Origin: Mycolicibacterium sp. CR10
GTDB taxonomy: Bacteria > Actinomycetota > Actinomycetes > Mycobacteriales > Mycobacteriaceae
Direction of reading: 5' to 3'
Assembly: GCF_005222675.1 (NCBI RefSeq)
Contig: NZ_STGE01000047.1
Location: 1-64,000, forward strand
DNA: 64,000 nucleotides
Part shown: piece after piece, positions 16,140-23,558 of the stretch
Numbering within the stretch: the first letter of the stretch is position 1
Layout: each line of letters opens with the position of its first letter
Translations under genes and position numbers: made by a program
The notes under the pieces: generated by a model
What the model saw: the letters and a program-made list of their open reading frames with translations, nothing else
Told to the model about the DNA's origin: nothing
Databases searched by the model: none

Positions 16140-16207
16140 GGCGCCTGCTCCTTTCCCCATCAGGCTAGGTCTGTGACCAGCGCATCCAGGGACGGCGCGC
16201 CGAGGAC

Positions 16208-16225
16208 AATTACACACCTGTAATT
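16208..16225. promoter_or_regulatory. AATTACA-N4-TGTAATT palindrome upstream of glpR
   Basis: Perfect 7-bp inverted repeat AATTACACACCTGTAATT about 70 bp before the glpR start. It looks like a dimeric regulator's operator. The regulator is not known. Confidence 0.45.
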
Positions 16226-16246
16226 CGCTGGAGACAAGCACCAAAC

Positions 16247-16273
16247 GTCACATGTGTCACATCAGTAACAGGT
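16247..16273 (+). promoter_or_regulatory. Three tandem 9-mers resembling MtrA boxes, upstream of glpR
   Basis: GTCACATGT, GTCACATCA and GTAACAGGT follow each other without gaps. MtrA of M. tuberculosis has been described as binding direct repeats of the 9-mer GTCACAgcg, for example at oriC. The array is 108-134 bp upstream of glpR, whose product is tied to division, a fitting MtrA target. Confidence 0.5.
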
Positions 16274-16293
16274 TTGCGTCGTTGGGCGGTCTG

Positions 16294-16947
16294 TCACGCC
16301 CAGGAAGCGTGACCCGCCCGCACCAGCGCCGAGGCCACCGACCCGTTCAATTCCTCGATGGTGATCGCCACCAGCAGGTGGTCACGCCATGCCCCGTCGA
16401 CGTCGAGATAGCGCTTCAACAAGCCCTCCTCGCGAAAGCCCGCCTTTGCCAGCACCCTGCGACTCGCGGCGTTCTCCGGACGAACGGTGGCCTCGACGCG
16501 GTGCAGCATGACCGGGCCGAAGCTGTGGTCCAGGCCCAACGCCAGCGCCGCGGTGGCGACGCCGCCCCCCGTCGACCCGCTGGCGACCCAGTACCCGATC
16601 CATGCAGAGCGAAGCGCCCCGTGGGTCACGTTGCCGATCGTGAGCTGACCCGCGAACTCGCCGTCGAGCTCGATCGCATAGGGCAACATCCGACCCTTTC
16701 GGGCTTCGGCCCGTAAGCCCGAGCACACCGATGGCCACGCCGAAACTGAATGTCGCACTTCCCAATTGAGATCTGTCGACGGCTCCCATGGCTCGAGGTG
16801 CCCGCGGTCGGCCAGCCGGGTCCTGCTCCATTGCGCCGCGTCGCGGAGCCGGATCGGACGCAGCCGGACCAGTCCGGCGGCCACCCGCAACGGTCCGACC
16901 GGCAACGGCCACCCTGGGTGCTGCGAACGGGAACTCCACAGGTTCAT
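16294..16947 (-). CDS. rimJ: RimJ-like GNAT N-acetyltransferase
   Basis: A 217-aa GNAT enzyme equivalent to Rv0995. Start MNLWSSRSQHPGWP with LVRLRPIRLRDA; acetyl-CoA-binding core SGSTGGGVATAALALG (V-region loop), then HRVEATVRPENAASRRVLAKAGFREEG and a C-terminal WRDHLLVAIT. Such proteins acetylate N-terminal Ser or Ala of ribosomal proteins or other targets; the true substrate here is not known. The ATG at 16947 agrees best with the homologue; an in-frame ATG at 16959 also exists. It is sandwiched between glp and glpR on one strand. Confidence 0.9.
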   Translation of the reverse strand: MNLWSSRSQHPGWPLPVGPLRVAAGLVRLRPIRLRDAAQWSRTRLADRGHLEPWEPSTDLNWEVRHSVSAWPSVCSGLRAEARKGRMLPYAIELDGEFAGQLTIGNVTHGALRSAWIGYWVASGSTGGGVATAALALGLDHSFGPVMLHRVEATVRPENAASRRVLAKAGFREEGLLKRYLDVDGAWRDHLLVAITIEELNGSVASALVRAGHASWA

Positions 16948-16966
16948 GACGGCAGCCATCTCGCGT

Positions 16967-18235
16967 TCAGCCGCGCTGGGCCAGGAACGCGACGTCGACG
17001 ACCTCGCCGGTGCGGATCTGTTCCGCCTCGGTCGGGACCACGACCAGACAGTTTGCCTCCGCGAGCGTGGCCAGAAGATGCGATGACGCGCCGGGCGCGC
17101 CGCCTAGCGCCTGGACGAGATACTCGCCGGTGTCCTGGTCGCGCATCAGCTGCCCGCGCAGGTAGCCCTTGCGCCCGGCCACCGAGCTGATCGGCGACAG
17201 CGTGCGCGCCTGCACGACACGCCGGGTGGGCTGCCGTTTGCCCAGTGACAGCCGCAGCAGCGGGCGCACCATGACCTCGAACACCACCAATGCACTGACG
17301 GGATTGGCGGGCAACAGGAAGACCGGAACCCCCTCGGGGCCGAGTTGGCCGAAACCCTGCACCGAGCCGGGATGCATCGCGATCCGCGTGACCTCCATGT
17401 CGCCGAGCTGGCTCAGCACCGACCGCACCCCTTCGGCGGCCGCTCCGCCCACCGCACCGGCGATCACCACAGCTTCCGCGCGGTTCAGCTGGCCTTCGAC
17501 GATCTCGCGCAGCTCCTTGGGCTCCGTCGTGACGATGCCGACGCGATTGACCTCCGCGCCCGCATCCCGCCCGGCGGCGGCCAACGCGTAGGAGTTCACG
17601 TCATACACCTGGCCGTTGCCGGGGGTGCGCGAGATGTCGACGAGCTCGCCGCCCACACACATCACCGACAGCCGTGGCCGAGGATGCACCAGAACCCGCT
17701 CCCGCCCAACCGCCGCGAGCAGGCCGACCTGGGCGGCCCCGATGATCGTGCCTGCCCGCACGGCGACGTCACCCGGTTGCACGTCATCTCCGGTGCGACG
17801 CACGTAGGCCCCGGACCTGACGCCCCGCAGCACCCGGACCCGCGCCTCGCCGCCGTCCGTCCACCGCAGCGGCAGCACCGCATCGGCAAGTGTGGGCATC
17901 GGAGCGCCGGTCTGTACGCGCGCCGCCTGGCGTGGCTGCAGCCTGCTCGGAGTCCGCGCGCCCGCATCGATGGAACCCATCACCGGCAGACTGATCTCGC
18001 GGTTGTCGGCCTCGCCATCGTCGTCACCGTCGGCCGCGACGCCGATACCGAGGACGTCGACGCTGCGCACCGCGTATCCGTCGATCGCCGCCTGATCGAA
18101 TCCGGGCAGCGGACGTTCGGTCACCACCTCTTCGGCGCACATCAATCCCTGCGATTCGGCGATCGCCACGCGGACCGGCCGTGGGGCCACCGCGGCGGAC
18201 GCTATCCGAGCCTGCTGCTCCTCCACCGAACGCAA
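16967..18235 (-). CDS. glp: Gephyrin-like molybdotransferase Glp (MoeA family)
   Basis: A 422-aa MoeA-type protein equivalent to Rv0994 (moeA1). Domains: N-terminal MoeA I/II with RPLPGFDQAAIDGYAVRS, a middle MoCF-like domain (VMCVGGELVD, GQVYDVNSYAL, VVIAGAVGGAAAEGVR) and C-terminal MoeA IV. The strictly conserved GGxS-type motif of active MoeA is altered to GAVGGAAAEG. MoeA inserts molybdate into molybdopterin; actinobacterial Glp has instead been shown to bind FtsZ and GlpR at the septum. A TTG start at 18235 gives MRSVEEQQ; a GTG at 18226 is possible. glp, rimJ and glpR are consecutive. Confidence 0.9.
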   Translation of the reverse strand: MRSVEEQQARIASAAVAPRPVRVAIAESQGLMCAEEVVTERPLPGFDQAAIDGYAVRSVDVLGIGVAADGDDDGEADNREISLPVMGSIDAGARTPSRLQPRQAARVQTGAPMPTLADAVLPLRWTDGGEARVRVLRGVRSGAYVRRTGDDVQPGDVAVRAGTIIGAAQVGLLAAVGRERVLVHPRPRLSVMCVGGELVDISRTPGNGQVYDVNSYALAAAGRDAGAEVNRVGIVTTEPKELREIVEGQLNRAEAVVIAGAVGGAAAEGVRSVLSQLGDMEVTRIAMHPGSVQGFGQLGPEGVPVFLLPANPVSALVVFEVMVRPLLRLSLGKRQPTRRVVQARTLSPISSVAGRKGYLRGQLMRDQDTGEYLVQALGGAPGASSHLLATLAEANCLVVVPTEAEQIRTGEVVDVAFLAQRG

Positions 18236-18310
18236 AGCACGCCTTTCTCCCGTTCACACGCACCCGGCCTACGCCGGCCGACACTGCCTGGCGTGCAGTG
18301 GATGCAGCCG

Positions 18311-19234
18311 CTAGTGCTCGACAGTCCCGGGAGCGAGCTCAAGCCTCTCGACCAGCCACTTGCGCAGTTCTGGCCCGTAATCGTCTCGCTCCAAGGCAAA
18401 GTCAACCGCAGCCTTGAGGTAGCCTCCGGGATTTCCCAGGTCGTGTCGGGATCCGCGGTGGACCACGACGTGCACGGGATGGCCTTCCTCGATCAGCAGG
18501 GCGATGGCGTCGGTGAGCTGGAGTTCGCCGCCTGCACCGCGCGGAATCCGCTTGAGCGCATCGAAGATCGCCCGGTCCAGCACATAGCGCCCGGCCGCCG
18601 CGTACAGCGACGGCGCGTCCTCGGCCTTGGGCTTCTCCACCATCCCCTTGACCTTGAGCACGTTGGGGTTCACGGCGTCGGGGACGGTCTCGACGTCGAA
18701 TACGCCGTACGCACTGATGTGCTCTCTATCCACTTCGATCGCGCACAGCACCGTGCCGCCGCGCTTGGCCCGCACCTTGGACATCGTTTCCAGCACGCCC
18801 GTGGGCAGCACGAGGTCGTCGGGCAGCAGCACCGCGATCGCGTCCTCCTCAGGTCCCAGGCTGGCTTCCACGCAGCTCACGGCATGCCCGAGGCCGAGGG
18901 GTTCGTGCTGGACCACCGACTCGACCTTGATCAGCGCGGGCGCGCGCCTTACCTTCTCGAGCATCGTCTTCTTGCCGCGCGCCTCCAGGGTGCCCTCGAG
19001 CACCAGATCCTCGACGAAGTGCGCGACGACGCCGTCCTTGCCTTCGGAGGTGATGATGATCAGGCGTTGGGCACCGGCTTCGGCTGCCTCGGCGGCGACC
19101 AACTCGATGCCTGGCGTGTCGACGACCGGCAGCAACTCCTTGGGCACCGTCTTGGTGGCGGGCAGAAAACGCGTTCCCAGTCCCGCCGCGGGCACGACCG
19201 CGGTGTACGGGATCGGAACTTCAGGCCGATTCAT
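18311..19234 (-). CDS. galU: UTP-glucose-1-phosphate uridylyltransferase
   Basis: Makes UDP-glucose from UTP and glucose 1-phosphate, a precursor for trehalose, galactan and cell-wall glycans. The 307-aa protein has the nucleotidyltransferase signature AAGLGTRFLPATKTVPKELLP, sugar-binding GLGHAVSC, LLPDDLV, VEKP and the C-terminal NPGGYLKA. Equivalent to Rv0993. The ATG lies 7 nt after TAATGT, suggesting a leaderless message. It heads the galU-glp-rimJ-glpR strand and is divergent from the 5-formyltetrahydrofolate cyclo-ligase gene. Confidence 0.97.
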   Translation of the reverse strand: MNRPEVPIPYTAVVPAAGLGTRFLPATKTVPKELLPVVDTPGIELVAAEAAEAGAQRLIIITSEGKDGVVAHFVEDLVLEGTLEARGKKTMLEKVRRAPALIKVESVVQHEPLGLGHAVSCVEASLGPEEDAIAVLLPDDLVLPTGVLETMSKVRAKRGGTVLCAIEVDREHISAYGVFDVETVPDAVNPNVLKVKGMVEKPKAEDAPSLYAAAGRYVLDRAIFDALKRIPRGAGGELQLTDAIALLIEEGHPVHVVVHRGSRHDLGNPGGYLKAAVDFALERDDYGPELRKWLVERLELAPGTVEH

Positions 19235-19241
19235 CGTTCAC

Positions 19242-19247
19242 ACATTA
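19242..19247 (-). promoter_or_regulatory. galU -10 hexamer
   Basis: On the minus strand TAATGT is followed by 7 nt and the galU ATG (19234). This is the spacing expected if transcription starts at the A of the ATG. No ribosome-binding sequence precedes this start, which agrees with a leaderless mRNA. Confidence 0.5.
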
Positions 19248-19297
19248 ACCTCTCTGCGTTGGATGTTCCCTTCCTACCCGCTCCGGAGGGCTACGCG

Positions 19298-19909
19298 GTG
19301 CAGAGGACAAAGGCACAGGTTAGGGCCGAGATCCTGGCTGCCCGGAGATCCGTGACACCGCAAATACGCGGGGCTGAGGCGGATGCTCTGGTGGTGCATC
19401 TGCCCGCGGTGATCGACCCTGGTCAGACGGTGTGTGCCTACGTTCCGGTCGGTTCCGAGCCAGGCTCGCTGGGGCTGATCGACGCGCTGGTCCGCGTCGA
19501 TGTCGTCGTTCTCCTGCCCGTGGCCCGCCAGAATTCAGCGGGCACTCCGCAGCCGCTCCAGTGGGGACGGTATCGCCAGGGTGAGCTTGTCGCGGCACCG
19601 TTCGGCCTGCGTGAACCCCCTCCGCCGTGGTTGCCCGCCGACGCGGTGGCCGGCGCAGCCGTGGTGCTGGTGCCTGCCCTGGCCGTCGATCGGCACGGGG
19701 TGCGACTGGGTCGAGGCGCCGGCTTTTATGACAGGACGCTCTCGCTGGCCGATCCGTCCGCGGCGCTGGTCGCCGTGGTGCGTGACGACGAACTCGTCGC
19801 TCATCTTCCGGCCGAGCCGCACGACGTGCGGATGACGCACGCGCTGACGCCGGGCGCCGGGCTGACCCCACTCGACAAACCGGCACCGATGCCAGATTCT
19901 GGGAGGTAG
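19298..19909 (+). CDS. 5-formyltetrahydrofolate cyclo-ligase
   Basis: A 203-aa enzyme that converts 5-formyl-THF to 5,10-methenyl-THF using ATP. Motifs: N-terminal KAQVRAEILAARRS, CAYVPVGSEPGS, VLLPVARQN, LVPALAVDRHGVRLGRGAGFYDRTL (family signature) and the C-terminal PHDVRM. GTG start at 19298 with GGAGGG 8 nt upstream. Equivalent to Rv0992c, again divergent from galU. It precedes the CIRCE-controlled fmdB/ruc gene on the same strand but is separated by 105 bp with its own promoter elements. Confidence 0.93.
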   Translation: MQRTKAQVRAEILAARRSVTPQIRGAEADALVVHLPAVIDPGQTVCAYVPVGSEPGSLGLIDALVRVDVVVLLPVARQNSAGTPQPLQWGRYRQGELVAAPFGLREPPPPWLPADAVAGAAVVLVPALAVDRHGVRLGRGAGFYDRTLSLADPSAALVAVVRDDELVAHLPAEPHDVRMTHALTPGAGLTPLDKPAPMPDSGR

Positions 19910-19959
19910 CCCAGGCGTCGACGTCCGTCGCCGGGAATGACCCGGACCGCCTGGCGGTT

Positions 19960-19986
19960 CTAGCACTTGAGCCGGTAGAGTGCTAA
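19960..19986. promoter_or_regulatory. CIRCE element (HrcA operator) upstream of ruc
   Basis: CTAGCACTT, nine bases, then GAGTGCTAA. The CIRCE consensus is TTAGCACTC-N9-GAGTGCTAA, so the right arm is perfect and the left arm matches 7 of 9. It lies 28 bp before the GTG of the FmdB-type gene, indicating HrcA heat-shock control. Confidence 0.85.
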
Positions 19987-20014
19987 GCAGTTTGACCACC
20001 TCGGAGGGTTTTTC

Positions 20015-20359
20015 GTGCCTACCTATTCCTATGCGTGCACCGAATGCGACAACAAGTTCGATGTGGTGCAGTCGTTCACCGACGACTCGATGACGGAGTG
20101 CCCGCAGTGCAGCGGACGGCTGCGCAAGCTGTTCGGCAAGGTGGGCGTGGTGTTCAAGGGCAGCGGTTTCTACCGCAACGACAGCCGCGAGGCGTCGAAG
20201 GGTTCGGCCAAGAGCTCCGGTTCGGGCAGCTCGGACACTGCAGCGGCGTCCACCTCATCCAGTTCGGACAAGTCCAGTTCCGCGGACAAGTCGAGCTCCG
20301 CGGACAGTTCGAGTTCGTCGAGCAGCTCCTCGACGCCGGCTGCCGCAGCGTCCAGCTGA
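20015..20359 (+). CDS. FmdB-type zinc-ribbon chaperone, Ruc-like
   Basis: A 114-aa protein. Residues 1-45 form an FmdB zinc ribbon (YACTECDNKFD ... MTECPQCSGRLRKLF, four Cys) and KGSGFYRND follows. From about residue 60 to the end the chain is almost only Ser, Ala, Lys and Asp and must be disordered. M. tuberculosis Rv0991c has this layout and was named Ruc, an oxidation-activated holdase that works with the DnaK system. GTG start preceded by GGAGGG. The CIRCE element upstream fits heat induction. The SAF-domain gene follows 63 bp downstream. Confidence 0.88.
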   Translation: MPTYSYACTECDNKFDVVQSFTDDSMTECPQCSGRLRKLFGKVGVVFKGSGFYRNDSREASKGSAKSSGSGSSDTAAASTSSSSDKSSSADKSSSADSSSSSSSSSTPAAAASS

Positions 20360-20422
20360 CGTTTATCCACAGGCGGACAATCAGCAGCTGACGGCGACCT
20401 CGCCGACCCCTAGCGTGGCGTC

Positions 20423-21082
20423 ATGGGGGATTCGCTCGACCCGTTGCCGCTGAGTCGGCTCGCCACCTTCTTGCGTCCCGACTGGTCGCGCACGGTGGCC
20501 GCCCGACGGGCGCTTGCGGGCGCCCTGGTCGTCCTGGCCGCCGTCGCCGCGTGGCGCGATGATCCGCGCGCGGACCACGCCGACGTTGTCGTCACCACCC
20601 GCGACCTGTCACCGGGCACCGAGCTCACCAACGATGACATCCGGCTCGAAACCCGCACGGCGTCAACCATTCCCGACGGTTCACGCGCCGACGTGGACTC
20701 AGTGGTCGGCACCACTCTGGCCGGGCCTGCACGCCGCGGCGAGGTCATCACCGACGTGCGACTGCTGGGGCCACGGTTGGCCGAGTCCGCCGCCGGACCG
20801 GACGCTCGCATCGTGGCACTCCCCCTTGCCGACGCCGCCCTCGTGGACCTCGTCCGAACGGGGGACGTCGTCGACATCGTGGCCGCCCCCGCGGGGGCAG
20901 ACGCCGAGAGCAGCGCCCGACTGATCGCCACCGACGCTGTGGTGGTGTTGGTGTCCGCGAAGGACAGCGGGCCCACCACCGGCGGAGGTGGCCGCGTCGT
21001 TCTGGTGGCACTGCCCGCGGCCGCCGCGAAGGCGGTCGCCGGAGCCGCGCTCGTTCAGGCCATCACGCTGACGCTGCATTGA
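20423..21082 (+). CDS. SAF-domain membrane protein, CpaB/RcpC-like
   Basis: A 219-aa protein with one N-terminal membrane helix (ARRALAGALVVLAAVAAW) and an extracytoplasmic SAF/CpaB-like domain (VVVTTRDLSPGTELTNDDIR, then GTTLAGPARRGEVITDVRLLGP and the RcpC-like strand region RIVALPLADAALVDLVRTGDVVDIVA). CpaB proteins act in Flp/tad pilus assembly, but no tad genes are nearby, so another envelope role is likely. It occupies the position of Rv0990c, reported with Rv0991c as heat-inducible, and may be read through from the CIRCE promoter. Confidence 0.82.
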   Translation: MGDSLDPLPLSRLATFLRPDWSRTVAARRALAGALVVLAAVAAWRDDPRADHADVVVTTRDLSPGTELTNDDIRLETRTASTIPDGSRADVDSVVGTTLAGPARRGEVITDVRLLGPRLAESAAGPDARIVALPLADAALVDLVRTGDVVDIVAAPAGADAESSARLIATDAVVVLVSAKDSGPTTGGGGRVVLVALPAAAAKAVAGAALVQAITLTLH

Positions 21083-21093
21083 CCCCGAACACA

Positions 21094-21128
21094 ATTTCGC
21101 CCCCGGTGCAGAGCACCGGGGGCGAAAT
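21094..21128. terminator. Bidirectional terminator
   Basis: A perfect 16-bp stem (ATTTCGCCCCCGGTGC and its complement) with a 3-nt loop between convergent genes (SAF-domain gene ending 21082 and secreted-protein gene ending 21142). The A/T at both stem bases gives short U runs in either direction. Confidence 0.9.
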
Positions 21129-21141
21129 CGCAAGCGTTAGA

Positions 21142-21552
21142 TCAGAATCCGTCCGCGTTACCCGGGCCGCACTGCGGGCCGGTGGAGGTGTTCTGAGGAT
21201 CGAAGTTGCCACCCCACGGGTTCGAGGGGGACAGGCCGATGGCGGTCCAGCCGCGGGATCCGACCCATTCCGGTCCACCCTCTTCGGCCTTCTGGGTCGG
21301 GGTACCGATGTCGCTGGCGATCACCGAGGACGTGCTCAGCGTGCCGGGGTTGACCGCGCAGTAGTCAGCGCCGGCGACCGAAGCGGACTGGCGCGAGTTC
21401 ACCACTCCGTCGCCGCCCACCTCAACCAGGGCGGGATCGTTGGGGTCCGCCGACGCAGCACCTGCACCGAACGTGAGCGCAGCCACGCTGAACGCGAGAG
21501 CACCGAAACCGGCAACAGCCAACTTCTTGGAATTCTGGGCGATAGCGGCCAT
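21142..21552 (-). CDS. Secreted protein of unknown function
   Basis: A 136-aa exported protein. The ATG at 21552 (MAAIAQNSKKLAVAG) gives a signal peptide cut after ASA (about residue 34). The mature part starts DPNDPALVEVGGDGVVNSRQS and contains two Cys (ADYCAVNPG and GPQCGPG) that can form one disulfide. It also has an aromatic EEGGPEWVGSRGW segment. No family recognised; similar small exported proteins occur in mycobacteria. A direct repeat of the MprA type lies about 180-196 bp upstream (21731-21748), so it may belong to the envelope-stress regulon. It is convergent with the SAF-domain gene. Confidence 0.78.
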   Translation of the reverse strand: MAAIAQNSKKLAVAGFGALAFSVAALTFGAGAASADPNDPALVEVGGDGVVNSRQSASVAGADYCAVNPGTLSTSSVIASDIGTPTQKAEEGGPEWVGSRGWTAIGLSPSNPWGGNFDPQNTSTGPQCGPGNADGF

Positions 21553-21730
21553 CAGGCCTACCCCTTTCTGCGACGGATCGCGTGCGAGACGAAGCTCAAA
21601 CATTCAAGTTCAGGCGCAAGACTATCAGCCCGGACCCGCCCGCGCATGCCATCGCCGAGCAAAGGCATCTGCTTAGGAAAAACTTAGTATCGGCGACCCT
21701 CGTCGGCCACCTTCCGTTCCCCCGGAATCG

Positions 21731-21748
21731 CTGAGAGTTCCCTGAGAA
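21731..21748 (-). promoter_or_regulatory. MprA-type direct repeat upstream of the 21142 gene
   Basis: CTGAGAG-TTCC-CTGAGAA on the plus strand (TTCTCAG-GGAA-CTCTCAG on the minus strand). The two 7-mers are 11 bp apart, the same layout as the repeat upstream of mprA (29202-29219) and pepD (26928-26945). Confidence 0.6.
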
Positions 21749-21828
21749 AGCCTGCAAATCGGGTCGTCGAGGCGGCAGCGCAGCTGGTTCAGTCGCAGGC
21801 GTCCTTCCACTCGGCGCGGCAAACATAG

Positions 21829-21927
21829 TCACCCATCTAAGATCATCCCCACGCCGACCCCGAGCGCGGCGATTCCAGCGACGCCGGGGCCCACGAGCCC
21901 GGCGGATCGGCGTCGGCTTTCCGTCAT
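21829..21927 (-). CDS. Possible 32-residue membrane peptide
   Basis: A short ORF starting MTESRRRSAG, followed by a hydrophobic Gly/Ala/Val/Leu/Ile stretch long enough to span a membrane once, and ending DG. AAGGGAG lies about 9 nt before the ATG, a good ribosome site. It has a basic N-terminus and single-helix pattern as in many small membrane proteins. It lies upstream of the secreted-protein gene, with the MprA-type repeat in between. Codon evidence is too short to be firm. Confidence 0.45.
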   Translation of the reverse strand: MTESRRRSAGLVGPGVAGIAALGVGVGMILDG

Positions 21928-22104
21928 CGCACGTTTCTCCCTTTTGCCGCTCGATATCCGGGGGAGTTCGGTTGTTTCGACCCTGAGGAGAGATATCGGT
22001 GACGCGCCATGCCGCACAGGATGCTGTGCTGGCACTCCATGGCTGCTCACAGGGCTACGGTTCTTGTGATCTTGTCTCACATTCACACGAAAGGAAGCGT
22101 GCCC

Positions 22105-22539
22105 ATGCTGAAGGGGTTCAAGGAGTTCATCTCTCGCGGCAACGTGATCGATCTGGCCGTCGCGGTCGTCATCGGCGCGGCATTCACCGGCCTCGTCACG
22201 GCGTTCACCACGAATGTGGTGCAGCCGCTCATCGACCGGATCGGCGCTGGACCCGACACCGAGTACGGCATCCTGCGGATTCCCCTCGGAGCAGACACGT
22301 ATGTCGACCTCAACGCTGTGTTGTCCGCGGCCATCAACTTCCTGATTGTCGCGGCGGTCATCTATTTCGTGATCGTCGTCCCGTTCAAGAAGCTCAAGGA
22401 GCGCGACAAGAAGGTGGAGAGTGAAGAGACCGAACTGACCTTGCTCACCGAGATCCGTGATCTGCTGCGCGCGAATGCGGACGGCGACACCGGCGGCAAG
22501 CACGGCAGCACCACCGTTGCGACCGACCACTCGGAGTGA
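22105..22539 (+). CDS. mscL: Large-conductance mechanosensitive channel
   Basis: A 144-aa MscL (Rv0985c equivalent), a homopentameric inner-membrane channel that opens on hypo-osmotic membrane tension. N-terminal amphipathic MLKGFKEFISRGNVIDLAVAVVIGAAFTGLV (TM1, pore-lining Ala/Val/Gly), periplasmic loop, TM2 (AINFLIVAAVIYFVIVVPF) and the C-terminal KKLKERDKK bundle with TLLTEIRDLL. The ATG at 22105 has AAGGAAG 7 nt upstream. The upstream frame is open but has no coding features. It converges on the first mspA gene over a shared terminator. Confidence 0.97.
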   Translation: MLKGFKEFISRGNVIDLAVAVVIGAAFTGLVTAFTTNVVQPLIDRIGAGPDTEYGILRIPLGADTYVDLNAVLSAAINFLIVAAVIYFVIVVPFKKLKERDKKVESEETELTLLTEIRDLLRANADGDTGGKHGSTTVATDHSE

Positions 22540-22572
22540 CGGAAAGCCCGTAAGTTCAGGCACGTCAAGCGA

Positions 22573-22604
22573 AATCGGCCCCCGGGCGTTGCCGGGGGCC
22601 GATT
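22573..22604. terminator. Terminator between mscL and mspA copy 1
   Basis: A 13-bp perfect stem (AATCGGCCCCCGG) with a 6-nt loop, followed by GTCGTTTTC on the plus strand. It serves the convergent mscL and mspA genes. An identical hairpin ends the second mspA copy. Confidence 0.9.
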
Positions 22605-22623
22605 GTCGTTTTCTAGAACAGTG

Positions 22624-23265
22624 TCAGTTCATGTTCCAGGGCTCGCCGTAGGTGGTGACGCTGTCACCAGCCGAGGAGACCAGACGCGCGAACGGACGCA
22701 GCAGCACACCGCCGGCAGCACCGGTCACGGTGCCGTGGGCGTTGGAGACCGCCACCTGACCACCGGGACCAGCGACATCCACCGAGAACGTGGCGACTTC
22801 CTGGATGCCCGGGCCGTTGCCCAGGTCAGCCGAGATCGACACACCGGGGAACAACGGCGGCGTCACGATGCCGTCGAAACTGGCGTCGAGCAGACCGACG
22901 CCGCCTTCGAGCCCGTCGAAGGCGATGTTGGGGGTGGTGTAGCTGAAGTTGATGCCCACACCCAGCGACCACGGGAAGCCGACCTGGTAGCCGAGTTCCA
23001 GGGTGCCCTCGAACTCGTCGGCACCCTCGCCCGCCACGATGTAAGCCGCCCGGCCGGAGTGGAACCACTCACGGGTCAGACGGTTGCGGTCAAGCGGAAA
23101 CACGCCGTTGAGGAACGTGTCCCACTGCTGGATCGTCAGAGTCTTGCCTGAGCCGTCGACCAGGCTCAACTCATTGTCCAGCCCTGCGTGAGAGGTGCCA
23201 GTGCTCACGAACAAAGCCGCGATGGCCGCAACCATCGCGATCAGCACCCGACTGATTGCCTTCAT
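22624..23265 (-). CDS. MspA-family outer-membrane porin, copy 1
   Basis: A 213-aa MspA: 27-residue signal peptide ending SHA, mature protein GLDNELSLVD to GEPWNMN (186 aa). It forms the octameric funnel-shaped porin of the mycobacterial outer membrane. The sequence follows M. smegmatis MspA closely, but at the constriction MspA residues D90/D91 become D90/G91, D93 becomes E93, and the loop is two residues longer with extra Asp at 100 and 104. Compared with copy 2 it differs only at mature residues 99, 101 and 102 (LDAS versus IDLG). Start MKAISRV at 23265 is preceded by a short AAGGGAGAAC ribosome site. Confidence 0.96.
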   Translation of the reverse strand: MKAISRVLIAMVAAIAALFVSTGTSHAGLDNELSLVDGSGKTLTIQQWDTFLNGVFPLDRNRLTREWFHSGRAAYIVAGEGADEFEGTLELGYQVGFPWSLGVGINFSYTTPNIAFDGLEGGVGLLDASFDGIVTPPLFPGVSISADLGNGPGIQEVATFSVDVAGPGGQVAVSNAHGTVTGAAGGVLLRPFARLVSSAGDSVTTYGEPWNMN

Positions 23266-23508
23266 GTTCTCCCTTAGCTGTGTCGTCGGAACCCGGCGGG
23301 TTACCGAATGTTCGTGCCTGGCCCAACCGCCTACACCACACACCTCGCAAGACCAACATGTGAGCGGAATTAGAGATCCCACAGGAACTCTTGCGATTTA
23401 CTCATCATTGACACGAGGAACATAGCCGGGACCCGTCGACCCGGCAACGCGAACTCACAGCGTTGTGCCGCCGACTACTCACCCTGACTGCAGATGCGCC
23501 ACAGACGA

Positions 23509-23540
23509 AATCGGCCCCCGGGCGTTGCCGGGGGCCGATT
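23509..23540. terminator. Terminator of mspA copy 2
   Basis: Same 13-bp stem and 6-nt loop as at 22573-22604. It ends the copy 2 transcript before the leader of copy 1. Confidence 0.85.
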
Positions 23541-23558
23541 GTCGTTTTGGAAACAGTG

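Noticed and set aside
17345..19297. Upstream extension of the 5-formyl-THF cyclo-ligase frame across glp and galU
   Set aside because: Only the part from 19298 has homology; the rest is antisense to two well-supported genes.
21829..22563. 244-codon frame opposite mscL
   Set aside because: The part opposite mscL is a shadow; only the last 32 codons with their own ribosome site were kept as a weak candidate.
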